A DNA stretch of 6,207 nucleotides, from contig JALNWS010000216.1 in NCBI GenBank assembly GCA_023230755.1, positions 1 to 6,207 on the forward strand, read 5' to 3'. The translations under genes were made by a program, and so were the position numbers. The notes under the pieces are model-generated. The model saw nothing but the letters and a program-made list of their open reading frames with translations. It was not told the DNA's origin and ran no database searches. Source of the stretch: Azoarcus sp. GTDB taxonomy: Bacteria > Pseudomonadota > Gammaproteobacteria > Burkholderiales > Rhodocyclaceae. Of this stretch, positions 1 through 5,827 are shown piece by piece. How positions within the stretch are numbered: position 1 is the first letter of the stretch; every line of letters begins with the position of its first letter.

Positions 1-1063
1 ACGTTATCTGTACGTGATCGGCCGCGACGCGAAGATCAACCTCATCGACCTGTGGATGGAGAAGCCCGATACCGTCGCGGAGATCCGCACCGGTCTCGAG
101 GCCCGCTCGGTTGAGACCTCCAAGTACAAGGGCTTTGAAGACAAGTACGCGATTGCCGGTTCGTACTGGCCGCCGCAGTTCGTCATCATGGAAGGCGACA
201 CGCTCGAGCCGCTCAAGATCGTCGGAACCCGCGGTATGACGGTGGACACGCAGGAGTACCACCCCGAGCCGCGCGTTGCCTCGATCGTGGCTTCGCACTA
301 CAAGCCTGAGTTCGTGGTGAACGTGAAGGAAACCGGCAAGACTTTGATGGTGGACTATTCCAACATTCACGCACTCAAGATCACGGAGATCGAAGCAGCA
401 CGCTTCCTGCACGACGGTGGCTGGGACAGCACCAAGCGCTATTTCATGGTGGCTGCGAACCAGTCGAACAAGATTGCCGCAGTGGATGCGAAGGAAGGCA
501 AGCTTGCCGGGATGATCGATGTCGGCAAGATTCCGCACCCGGGTCGTGGCGCCAACTTCATCCATCCCAAGTACGGTCCGGTGTGGGCGACGGGTCACCT
601 CGGTGACGATACCATTGCACTGATTGGTACCGATCCCGAGAAGCACAAGCAGTATGCGTGGAAGATGGTCGAGTCGCTGACCGGGCAGGGCGGAGGTTCG
701 CTCTTCCTCAAGACCCACCCGAAGTCGAGCAATCTGTGGGTGGATACCGCGCTGAACCCCGATCCGGCCGTGAGCCAGTCGATCGCAGTGTATGACATCA
801 ACAAGCTCGACAAGGGCTTCGAGGTGCTGCCGATCGCCCAGTGGGCCGAACTGGGTGAAGGTGCAAAGCGCGTGCTGCAACCCGAGTACAACGTCAAGGG
901 TGACGAGGTGTGGTTCTCGGTGTGGTCGGCCAAGAACCAGGAGTCGGCAATTGTCGTGGTCGATGACAAGACCCGCAAGCTCAAGGCCGTGATCAAGGAT
1001 CCGCGACTGATCACCCCGACTGGCAAGTTCAATCTGTACAACACGCAGCACGACGTCTATTGA
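1..1063 (+). CDS. nirS: Cytochrome cd1 nitrite reductase NirS, C-terminal part (5' truncated)
   Basis: NirS is the periplasmic dissimilatory nitrite reductase, reducing nitrite to nitric oxide in denitrification; it carries one heme c and one heme d1. The reading frame is already open at the window edge (codons from base 2), so the signal peptide, the heme c domain and the first propeller blades are missing. What remains is about 353 residues of the eight-bladed d1 propeller. I aligned it by eye with remembered Pseudomonas aeruginosa NirS: the stretch ending in NTQHDVY is nearly the same length with no gaps. Counting back from that C-terminus places the two active-site histidines, His327 and His369 in P. 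aeruginosa, at HDGG (codon 410-412) and PHPGRG (codon 536-538); both are present. It ends in TGA at 1061-1063. The GTG at base 14 is an internal codon, not a start. A hairpin and a terminator follow directly. Confidence 0.97.
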   Translation, partial: RYLYVIGRDAKINLIDLWMEKPDTVAEIRTGLEARSVETSKYKGFEDKYAIAGSYWPPQFVIMEGDTLEPLKIVGTRGMTVDTQEYHPEPRVASIVASHYKPEFVVNVKETGKTLMVDYSNIHALKITEIEAARFLHDGGWDSTKRYFMVAANQSNKIAAVDAKEGKLAGMIDVGKIPHPGRGANFIHPKYGPVWATGHLGDDTIALIGTDPEKHKQYAWKMVESLTGQGGGSLFLKTHPKSSNLWVDTALNPDPAVSQSIAVYDINKLDKGFEVLPIAQWAELGEGAKRVLQPEYNVKGDEVWFSVWSAKNQESAIVVVDDKTRKLKAVIKDPRLITPTGKFNLYNTQHDVY

Positions 1064-1074
1064 TGCAATGGGGC

Positions 1075-1092
1075 GCGCGGCTTCGGTCGCGC
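1075..1092 (+). other. UUCG-tetraloop hairpin 11 nt after the nirS stop
   Basis: GCGCGGC, the loop TTCG, then GTCGCGC form a 7-bp stem (one G-U pair) closed by C(UUCG)G, an exceptionally stable RNA tetraloop. It lies between the nirS stop codon and the rho-independent terminator. It has no T-run of its own, so it is more likely a 3'-end stabilising element or part of a compound terminator than a terminator itself. The structure is read directly from the sequence; the role is inferred. Confidence 0.7.
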
Positions 1093-1103
1093 TGCCTCGA
1101 CCG

Positions 1104-1137
1104 CCAGGACCTTCTGCAAGGATCGTCCTGGCTTTTT
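1104..1137 (+). terminator. Rho-independent terminator after nirS
   Basis: A perfect 7-bp inverted repeat, CCAGGAC (1104-1110) and GTCCTGG (1125-1131), is followed one base later by five T residues (1133-1137). Inside it, CCTT-ctgc-AAGG offers an alternative inner stem. It sits 41 nt after the nirS stop and about 80 nt before the operator of the next operon, so it should end most nirS transcripts and separate nirS from nirC onwards. Confidence 0.82.
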
Positions 1138-1180
1138 CGTGTCTGAGACCCGCGCATGGCTTGGTTGGTGGGCGATGCGG

Positions 1181-1194
1181 TTGATGCGGGTCAA
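1181..1194 (+). promoter_or_regulatory. FNR/DNR-type operator upstream of nirC
   Basis: TTGAT-GCGG-GTCAA matches the FNR/ANR half-site consensus TTGAT-N4-ATCAA at 9 of 10 defined positions. Crp/Fnr-family activators sensing low oxygen (FNR/ANR) or nitric oxide (DNR/NNR) commonly control nir genes through such sites. If it works as a class II site centred at -41.5, transcription would start near base 1229, with a -10 element near 1217-1222 (CATGCT, a weak match). That start lies downstream of the ATG at 1218 and upstream of the ATG at 1251, so it favours 1251 as the nirC start. The match is visible; the regulator and transcription start are inferred. Confidence 0.78.
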
Positions 1195-1250
1195 GGCAGG
1201 CAAGGGGCTCCGGCGTCATGCTGAACCCTGATGAAGCGCATACGGATAGC

Positions 1251-1625
1251 ATGATGAAGCCGCCAGCACTGTTGTTGCATGTTCTCGTCCTTGTCGGGCT
1301 CACCCTCGTGTCCGTGTTTGCTTCCGCCACGCAGCCGCTTGCGTCCGAGCGCGAACGCGTGCTGGTGCACATGGTTCGCCAGGACTGTGGCTCTTGCCAT
1401 GGCTTGACACTTTCCGGGGGGCTCGGGTCGGCGTTGACCCCGGCTGCACTTGCCGGCAAACCTGTCGACGGACTGGTGGCCACGATCATGGACGGACGCC
1501 CCGGTACGCCGATGCCGCCGTTTCGCGGCATTCTTTCCGAAGCCGAAGCGTACTGGATCATTGATCAGCTGATGCAAGGCTTTCCGGCCGATCGCGGACT
1601 GGCATCGCAAGGTGCACAACGCTAA
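1251..1625 (+). CDS. nirC: Periplasmic c-type cytochrome NirC
   Basis: A small monoheme class I cytochrome c encoded next to nirS; NirC proteins pass electrons to NirS and have also been linked to its maturation. From ATG 1251 it has 124 residues: a Sec signal peptide (hydrophobic stretch about residues 6-23, likely cleavage after ASA, residue 26), the heme-binding CGSCH at residues 46-50 (bases 1386-1400), and the probable axial methionine Met88 in PGTPMPP. The GGLGSALTP stretch after the heme motif is also cytochrome-like. An in-frame ATG at 1218 has a moderate AAGGGG site 10 nt upstream (1202-1207), but it would add 11 residues with three acidic groups before the signal peptide and would precede the transcription start predicted from the FNR-type box, so I prefer 1251. 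The assignment as NirC, not another small cytochrome, rests on length and context. It ends in TAA, 20 nt before nirF. Confidence 0.85.
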   Translation: MMKPPALLLHVLVLVGLTLVSVFASATQPLASERERVLVHMVRQDCGSCHGLTLSGGLGSALTPAALAGKPVDGLVATIMDGRPGTPMPPFRGILSEAEAYWIIDQLMQGFPADRGLASQGAQR

Positions 1626-1633
1626 AACGAAGC

Positions 1634-1638
1634 AGGAG
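1634..1638 (+). promoter_or_regulatory. nirF ribosome binding site
   Basis: AGGAG lies 7 nt upstream of ATG 1646, at ideal spacing, in the short gap after nirC. It fixes the nirF start and shows that nirF has its own efficient translation initiation. Confidence 0.85.
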
Positions 1639-1645
1639 TCGCTAC

Positions 1646-2854
1646 ATGTCGAAGGAAAACGTCCGCCTCTCCCCGCCGCTGCTGTGGGGCTTCCTGTTGC
1701 CGGTCATGGTGTTTCTGCTGTCGGCCTGCACCTCGGCGGGGCCTGTGCTGCGTGGCACGGGGGATCTTGGCGTCCTGATTGAGCGTGCTGACGGGCGGGT
1801 GAAAATCGTCGATACCAGCGCGCGCAGTGTGCTGGCACAGGTTGAAGGTCTGGGTGACCTGTCGCACGCTTCGGTCGTGTTCTCGCGCGACGCACGCTAT
1901 GCCTATGTATTCGGTCGCGATGGCGGCCTGAGCAAGGTTGACCTGCTGACCGCCCGCATCGTCCGCCGGATCATGCAGGCGGGCAACGCGATTGGCGGCG
2001 CGATCTCGCAGGATGGGCGCATTGTGGTCGCGCAGAACTACACGCCTGGCGGCATCAAGGCGTTTGATGCCGAGACGCTGGAGCTGGTCGCAGACGTGCC
2101 GGCGAGCTACGGCAGCGATGGCAAACGCTCCAAGGTGGTCGGTCTGGCCGATCTGCCGGGCAACCGGTTCGTGTATTCCCTTTTCGATGCGGACGAGATC
2201 CGGGTGACCGACCTCTCCGATCCCGCGCACCCGGTCACGCAGCGCTTTCCCGCGGGTCATCAGCCCTATGATGCGCTGGTGACGCCCGATGGCCGCTATT
2301 ACATCGCCGGCCTGTTCGGTGAGGACGGCCTGGCCATGCTTGATCTGTGGCAGCCGCAGCAGGGGGTGCGCAAGATTCTCTCCGGCTACGGCAAGGGTGA
2401 CGCACCACTGCCGGTGTACAAGATGCCGCACCTTCGCGGCTGGGCGATTGCGGGTGGGCGTGCCTACCTGCCGGCGATCGGCCGTCATGAAGTGCTGGTG
2501 GTGGATACCGCGACCTGGCAGGAAGTCGGGCGCATTGCGGTCAAGAGCCAGCCGGTGTTCGTGATGGCAAGACCGGACGGGCGCGAGGTGTGGGTCAATT
2601 TCGCCTTCCCCGAGAATGGCTGGGTGCAGGTCATCGATACCTTGAAGCAGGATGTGGTCGATACGCTGCAGCCAGGACGTGCCATCCTGCACATGGAGTT
2701 CGCGCCCCGCGGCGAAGTGGTGTGGCTGTCCTCACGGGACGACAATCGGGTGTTCATCTACGACACCGCCAGCCACAAGCAACTCCACAGTTTTGCAGCG
2801 GCGAGCCCGAGCGGCATCTTCTTTACCAGTCGTGCTGCGCGCACGGGGTTCTGA
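1646..2854 (+). CDS. nirF: Heme d1 biosynthesis protein NirF (lipoprotein form)
   Basis: NirF is needed for a late, periplasmic step of heme d1 formation, after the cytoplasmic NirJ step; it resembles the d1 propeller of NirS and NirN, binds heme d1 or its precursor, and its exact reaction is still debated. The 402-residue length is normal for the family. Residues about 12-27 are a hydrophobic signal ending in the perfect lipobox LSAC (Cys28), followed by Thr29, which should allow sorting to the outer membrane. The rest is repeated propeller-type beta strands with blade signatures such as VKIVDTSAR, LLTARIV, LVVDTATWQEVGRI and VFIYDTASHKQL. The C-terminus PSGIFFTSRA is typical of NirF. His74 in the segment LSHASVVFSRD lies in a well-conserved part of the family. 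The stop is 3 nt before nirDL, indicating co-translation. Confidence 0.95.
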   Translation: MSKENVRLSPPLLWGFLLPVMVFLLSACTSAGPVLRGTGDLGVLIERADGRVKIVDTSARSVLAQVEGLGDLSHASVVFSRDARYAYVFGRDGGLSKVDLLTARIVRRIMQAGNAIGGAISQDGRIVVAQNYTPGGIKAFDAETLELVADVPASYGSDGKRSKVVGLADLPGNRFVYSLFDADEIRVTDLSDPAHPVTQRFPAGHQPYDALVTPDGRYYIAGLFGEDGLAMLDLWQPQQGVRKILSGYGKGDAPLPVYKMPHLRGWAIAGGRAYLPAIGRHEVLVVDTATWQEVGRIAVKSQPVFVMARPDGREVWVNFAFPENGWVQVIDTLKQDVVDTLQPGRAILHMEFAPRGEVVWLSSRDDNRVFIYDTASHKQLHSFAAASPSGIFFTSRAARTGF

Positions 2855-2857
2855 GCC

Positions 2858-3895
2858 ATGGCACGCATCCATCCTTTGCTGCTCGACATCGACAGTGCCG
2901 AGTTTCGCCTGCTCAACGACTGGCAGCGCGGTTTTCCGCTCGTGTCGCGCCCGTTTGCCGCAATCGGCGACAGGGTCGGCCTGAGTGAGCAGGCGGTCAT
3001 TGACTGTTATCTGGAATGGGTGACAGCGGGTGTGGTGAGCCGGGTCGGCGCCGTGTTTGCTCCGCGCAGACTGGGTGCGGGGGCACTCGTGGCGCTGGCG
3101 GTGCCGCCGGCGCGCCTGGACGAAGTGGCCGCACGGGTGAGCGCGGAGCCTGGCGTGAATCACAATTATGAACGCGAGCACGCCTTCAACCTGTGGTTCG
3201 TTGCTTCGGCAACGAATGATGAGGCGCTGAGACAGATGGTCTCGTCCATCGAGCTCGATACCGGCTGTCATGCGATCTTCCTGCCGATGGAAGAAGAGTT
3301 CCACATTGATCTCGGCTTCGATCTTTCCGGGCGTGGCACCACAACGCGGGCCGAATGTGAATCCCTGAAGTCCGCGAGCACCGAAATGGCATGCGCGCTG
3401 CCGGATATGGAACGCAGATTGTTCGCGGCCCTGCAAAGAGGCCTGCCCATCATTGCAGAACCGTGGGCAGGTGTCGGGCAGCGGGTCGGGCTCAATGAGA
3501 ACATGGTGATCGAGATCGTGTCGCGGGCGCTCGACGACGGGCTGATCCGGCGCTTCGGTGCGGTCGTCCGCCACCATGAGCTCGGCATCAAGGCCAATGC
3601 CATGTGTGTCTGGGATGTGCCCGATGAACTCGCTGGCGCCCTGGGTCGCCAGCTTGCGCGCAACCCCGGCGTGACGCTGTGCTATCGGCGCACGCGATCA
3701 CTTCCACACTGGCCTTACAACCTGTTCTGCATGATTCACGGCAGTGTCCGCGAAACCGTCCTCGCGCAGCGCGACGAGATTGCGCGCACGCTCGGGCTCG
3801 ATCAATGGCCGCATGCGGTCCTGTTCAGCGGACGGCGCTTCAAGCAGGGTGGCGCGCACTATCTGCCGCTGGGGCCGGAGACCGGCCATGGGTGA
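2858..3895 (+). CDS. nirDL: Fused siroheme decarboxylase subunit NirDL
   Basis: This single 345-residue protein holds two Lrp/AsnC-like modules in tandem, the NirD-type half (about residues 10-155) and the NirL-type half (about 183-345), joined by a Ser/Thr-rich linker (about 157-180). With NirG and NirH it decarboxylates siroheme to 12,18-didecarboxysiroheme, the first dedicated step after siroheme in heme d1 synthesis, in the cytoplasm. Each half starts with a winged-helix-like segment (GFPLVSRPFAAIGDRVGLS; GLPIIAEPWAGVGQRVGLN) and continues into an AsnC-type alpha/beta domain. The D half has HNYEREHAFNLWFV (from 102), the L half LCYRRTRSLPHWPYNLF (from 274) and the NirL-like tail VLFSGRRFKQGGAHY. 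Although it looks like an Lrp-type regulator, this family is enzymatic. The start is 3 nt after nirF with GGGG 9 nt upstream; the stop overlaps nirG by 8 nt. Fused NirDL proteins are known in other bacteria. Confidence 0.93.
   Translation: MARIHPLLLDIDSAEFRLLNDWQRGFPLVSRPFAAIGDRVGLSEQAVIDCYLEWVTAGVVSRVGAVFAPRRLGAGALVALAVPPARLDEVAARVSAEPGVNHNYEREHAFNLWFVASATNDEALRQMVSSIELDTGCHAIFLPMEEEFHIDLGFDLSGRGTTTRAECESLKSASTEMACALPDMERRLFAALQRGLPIIAEPWAGVGQRVGLNENMVIEIVSRALDDGLIRRFGAVVRHHELGIKANAMCVWDVPDELAGALGRQLARNPGVTLCYRRTRSLPHWPYNLFCMIHGSVRETVLAQRDEIARTLGLDQWPHAVLFSGRRFKQGGAHYLPLGPETGHG
3877..3880 (+). promoter_or_regulatory. nirG ribosome binding site, inside nirDL
   Basis: GGAG lies 7 nt upstream of ATG 3888, within the last codons of nirDL. 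It supports 3888 as the nirG start over the in-frame ATG at 3744, which lies 150 nt inside nirDL. Confidence 0.75.
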
Positions 3896-4382
3896 ACCTG
3901 CCGCGCCGCGGGCACGCGGCCTTGCTGCCAGCCGTGAGCCCGACGCCGTTGACCGCAAGCTGATCAACGCCCTGCAGGGAGACTTCCCGCTGGTCGAGCA
4001 GCCCTATGCCGCCGTCGGTGCGAGACTTGGGCTGAGCGAGGATGAAGTGATTGCGCGCCTCAACAGTCTGCTCGAAGACAGGGTGCTTACCCGTTTCGGG
4101 CCGATGTTCCAGATCGAGCGCATGGGCGGCGCCTTCTGCCTGGCGGCGATGGCGGTGCCGGAGTCGGACTGGGACCGCGTCGTCGATGCCGTGAATTCCC
4201 TGACGGAAGTGGCGCACAACTACCGGCGCACCCACGCCTTCAACATGTGGTTCGTCCTCGCCACTGGCAGCCCCGAGGGCATTGCCGACGCAGCGGCCCG
4301 CATCGAAACGCTCACCGGACTGCCGGTGCACCTGTTCCCCAAGGAGCGGGAGTTCTTCGTTGAAATGAAACTGGACGCCTGA
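3888..4382 (+). CDS. nirG: Siroheme decarboxylase subunit NirG
   Basis: A 164-residue protein with one Lrp/AsnC-like module, of the D/G type. It works with NirDL and NirH in converting siroheme to 12,18-didecarboxysiroheme. The visible parts are a basic N-terminal extension (residues 1-16), a winged-helix-like region (DFPLVEQPYAAVGARLGLS, about 32-50) and the signature HNYRRTHAFNMWFV (110-123), which closely copies the NirD half upstream. The tail LFPKEREFFVEMKLDA also resembles the end of the NirD half (FLPMEEEFHIDLGF). The start at 3888 is chosen for its ribosome binding site; it overlaps nirDL by 8 nt. Its TGA shares one base with the nirH ATG (TGATG at 4380-4384), so translation is probably coupled. 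The split between nirG and nirD rests on order, since the two are close paralogues. Confidence 0.92.
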   Translation: MGEPAAPRARGLAASREPDAVDRKLINALQGDFPLVEQPYAAVGARLGLSEDEVIARLNSLLEDRVLTRFGPMFQIERMGGAFCLAAMAVPESDWDRVVDAVNSLTEVAHNYRRTHAFNMWFVLATGSPEGIADAAARIETLTGLPVHLFPKEREFFVEMKLDA

Positions 4383-4897
4383 TGTCGAGACCACGCACAA
4401 ACGCAGAAGCGGGGGGCGATGAACTGGACCGCCGCCTGGTTCTTGCTACCCAGGGCGGGTTGCCGCTGGTGCCACGCCCTTATGCGGCGCTGGCCAATCA
4501 GCTGGGCTGCACCGAAGCCGAGGTGCGCGAGCGTCTGGCGGCGATGCTTGCGAGTGGCGCGATCAGGCGTATTGGTGCCGTCCCCAATCACTACGCGATC
4601 GGCTACACGGCAAATGGCATGAGCGTGTGGGATATTGACGACGCACTGGTCGACGAGATCGGAGAGCACGTCGGTGCGCTCGGCTTCATTACGCATTGCT
4701 ACCGCCGGCCGCGGCAGCTGCCCGACTGGCCTTACAACCTGTTCGCGATGGTTCATGCAGGCAGCCGCGAGGCCGCACTTGCGCGTGTCGACGAGGTCGC
4801 CGCCCTGATCCATAGCCGCTTTCCCCACGCGTGCCGAGCGCATGACGTTCTGTTTTCCACCGCGATTCTCAAGAAAACCGGACTGAGGCTGCTTTAG
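4382..4897 (+). CDS. nirH: Siroheme decarboxylase subunit NirH
   Basis: A 171-residue protein with one Lrp/AsnC-like module of the L/H type, the partner of NirG in the siroheme decarboxylase. It has the winged-helix-like segment GLPLVPRPYAALANQLGCT (about 26-44), the signature HCYRRPRQLPDWPYNLFAMVH (residues 105-125), and a C-terminus AHDVLFSTAILKKTGLRL of the NirH kind in place of the FKQGGAHY tail of the NirL half. There is no strong ribosome binding site before its ATG, and the start overlaps the nirG stop by one base, so it probably depends on ribosomes finishing nirG; this would give near-equal amounts of the two subunits. It is the last recognisable nir gene in the window. Confidence 0.92.
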   Translation: MSRPRTNAEAGGDELDRRLVLATQGGLPLVPRPYAALANQLGCTEAEVRERLAAMLASGAIRRIGAVPNHYAIGYTANGMSVWDIDDALVDEIGEHVGALGFITHCYRRPRQLPDWPYNLFAMVHAGSREAALARVDEVAALIHSRFPHACRAHDVLFSTAILKKTGLRLL

Positions 4898-4973
4898 TGC
4901 GCGGCCCGGCCCGTACTTTCAATGCCCGGTGAGTGAACTAGACTGACAGAACGCTGCAGTTGACCTCATTACG

Positions 4974-4987
4974 TCGACCGTTGTCGA
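4974..4987. repeat. Short palindrome upstream of the unknown gene at 5021
   Basis: TCGAC-CGTT-GTCGA is a perfect inverted repeat with 5-bp arms and a 4-bp spacer, the same geometry as a Crp/Fnr-family site but with different arm bases (3 of 5 match in each arm). A related GTTGACC occurs 14 bp upstream (4959-4965, against GTCGACC at 4973-4979). It lies 33 bp before the next start codon. It could be an operator or chance; no convincing -35/-10 pair accompanies it. In the 123-bp gap 4898-5020 I see nothing else but this and the ribosome binding site. Confidence 0.35.
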
Positions 4988-5007
4988 TCAGGCCCCTTAA
5001 TTACACC

Positions 5008-5013
5008 AAGGAG
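5008..5013 (+). promoter_or_regulatory. Strong ribosome binding site of the unknown gene at 5021
   Basis: AAGGAG lies 7 nt before ATG 5021. It is a near-ideal Shine-Dalgarno sequence, the strongest in the window, and fixes the start of the downstream gene while suggesting high translation. Confidence 0.88.
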
Positions 5014-5020
5014 AGCACGA

Positions 5021-5809
5021 ATGACACAGGATGCCGACCGGTATGTGAAGTCCCTCCTGCTCCCGGACATCGACGCAGACGCAAAAATGCTGGGGAGCCA
5101 ATCCAGACGCGCCACGATCCTTGGCGCACCGCTGACGGCCGAAACCGACAAACCTACTGCCGCCCTCATCAAGGGGCAGGTCACAGCTTTTTCGGGAAAC
5201 CTGTCGGGACAGGACAAGCAGGATATCGAATACACCACGCTGGCAGCACAGCTCAACTCCGACATCGTCGTGCCTGACAATCAATCGTTCGAGAACATGC
5301 AGGCGTGGTTCAAGAACTATTCCAGCGTGATGTCGAACCTGGGCTGGGTGATGTCGTTCAGCTGGGAGAAATACAAGGCCGCTACCCAGGGGCTGTCGAT
5401 GGACGCGGTCATCATGCAGGTGTTGGCGGCGGTCGCGTCGCAGAACGGTGTCGCGATTGCGCAGGCGGCGATGGATGCGGTCTCGAAGTTGCCACGTGAC
5501 GGAAACCGGATCCGGCTGTTCAATAACTCCACCATGAGCGACAAGGCCGGCAAGTTCCTGCTCGGTGTGGCGAGCAAGGAGAACGAATCCCTCTCGCTGG
5601 CGTTCGGTGCGTTCGCGTTTGACTACGAGACGCGCGATACAACGGTGTTGTGGTTCAACTGGAAGAGCTCTGACGTCTCGATCTACAAGGATCAGAAGGT
5701 CGCGACCTTCAACCAGGATTACTACGCCAAGGGTGCGCGTGCCACGCTGGAGAAGAAGATGCGCGACCATGTCTCGGCCTACGTCGAAGATCTTGATCTT
5801 GGTTTCTAG
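5021..5809 (+). CDS. Protein of unknown function, first of a tandem paralogous pair
   Basis: I do not recognise a named family in this 262-residue protein. It has no signal peptide and no clear membrane segment, so it is probably soluble and cytoplasmic or exported by a leaderless route. The N-terminal half looks helical, including an Ala-rich, fairly hydrophobic helix at about residues 129-151. The segment 51-120 carries YTTLAAQ (71-77), AWF (95-97) and LGWVMSFSWEKY (107-118), a pattern repeated in the next gene. The C-terminal half (about 164-262) looks beta-rich: RLFNNSTMSDKAGKFLLGV, LAFGAFAFDYE, TTVLWFNWKSSDVSIYKDQK, then a helix and the acidic end VEDLDLGF. There are no cysteines, which argues against metal or heme chemistry through Cys. 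A ribosome binding site at 5008-5013 and ordinary high-GC codon use show that it is a real gene. A membrane-active or beta-sandwich role is possible but only speculation. Confidence 0.85.
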   Translation: MTQDADRYVKSLLLPDIDADAKMLGSQSRRATILGAPLTAETDKPTAALIKGQVTAFSGNLSGQDKQDIEYTTLAAQLNSDIVVPDNQSFENMQAWFKNYSSVMSNLGWVMSFSWEKYKAATQGLSMDAVIMQVLAAVASQNGVAIAQAAMDAVSKLPRDGNRIRLFNNSTMSDKAGKFLLGVASKENESLSLAFGAFAFDYETRDTTVLWFNWKSSDVSIYKDQKVATFNQDYYAKGARATLEKKMRDHVSAYVEDLDLGF

Positions 5810-5827
5810 GACAACGGGCGGGAAGGC

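Noticed and set aside
1157..1173. A possible sigma-54 promoter (TGGC followed by GC)
   Set aside because: The GG and GC elements are 14 bp apart, not 12, and the downstream TTGC is missing.
1622..2692. A 356-codon open frame on the - strand opposite nirF
   Set aside because: It mirrors nirF, has low-complexity His/Arg/Gln-rich translation and no ribosome binding site or family signature.
2732..3577. A 281-codon open frame on the - strand opposite nirDL
   Set aside because: It lies wholly opposite well-supported nirF and nirDL coding sequence, is Arg/His-rich with no domain pattern, and is the expected by-product of GC-rich codon use.
3744..3887. An upstream ATG giving nirG 48 extra residues
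   Set aside because: The extra residues are an out-of-frame reading of nirDL without family similarity; ATG 3888 has GGAG at ideal spacing and gives the usual length.
2858..4897. Annotation of nirDL, nirG and nirH as Lrp/AsnC transcription regulators
   Set aside because: The fold is shared, but the HxYxR-type and WPYNLF signatures and the nir setting identify them as siroheme decarboxylase subunits.
4903..4930. A terminator after nirH formed by the two GCCCGG copies
   Set aside because: The copies are direct, not inverted, repeats and no T-run follows.
4960..4988. A sigma-70 promoter using TTGACC as the -35 element
   Set aside because: No acceptable -10 hexamer occurs at 16-18 bp spacing (the best is GTCGAT), so I did not list it as a promoter.
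4994..5013. A hairpin hiding the ribosome binding site (CCTT with AAGG)
   Set aside because: Only four base pairs can form across a nine-base loop, too weak to be a riboswitch or thermometer.
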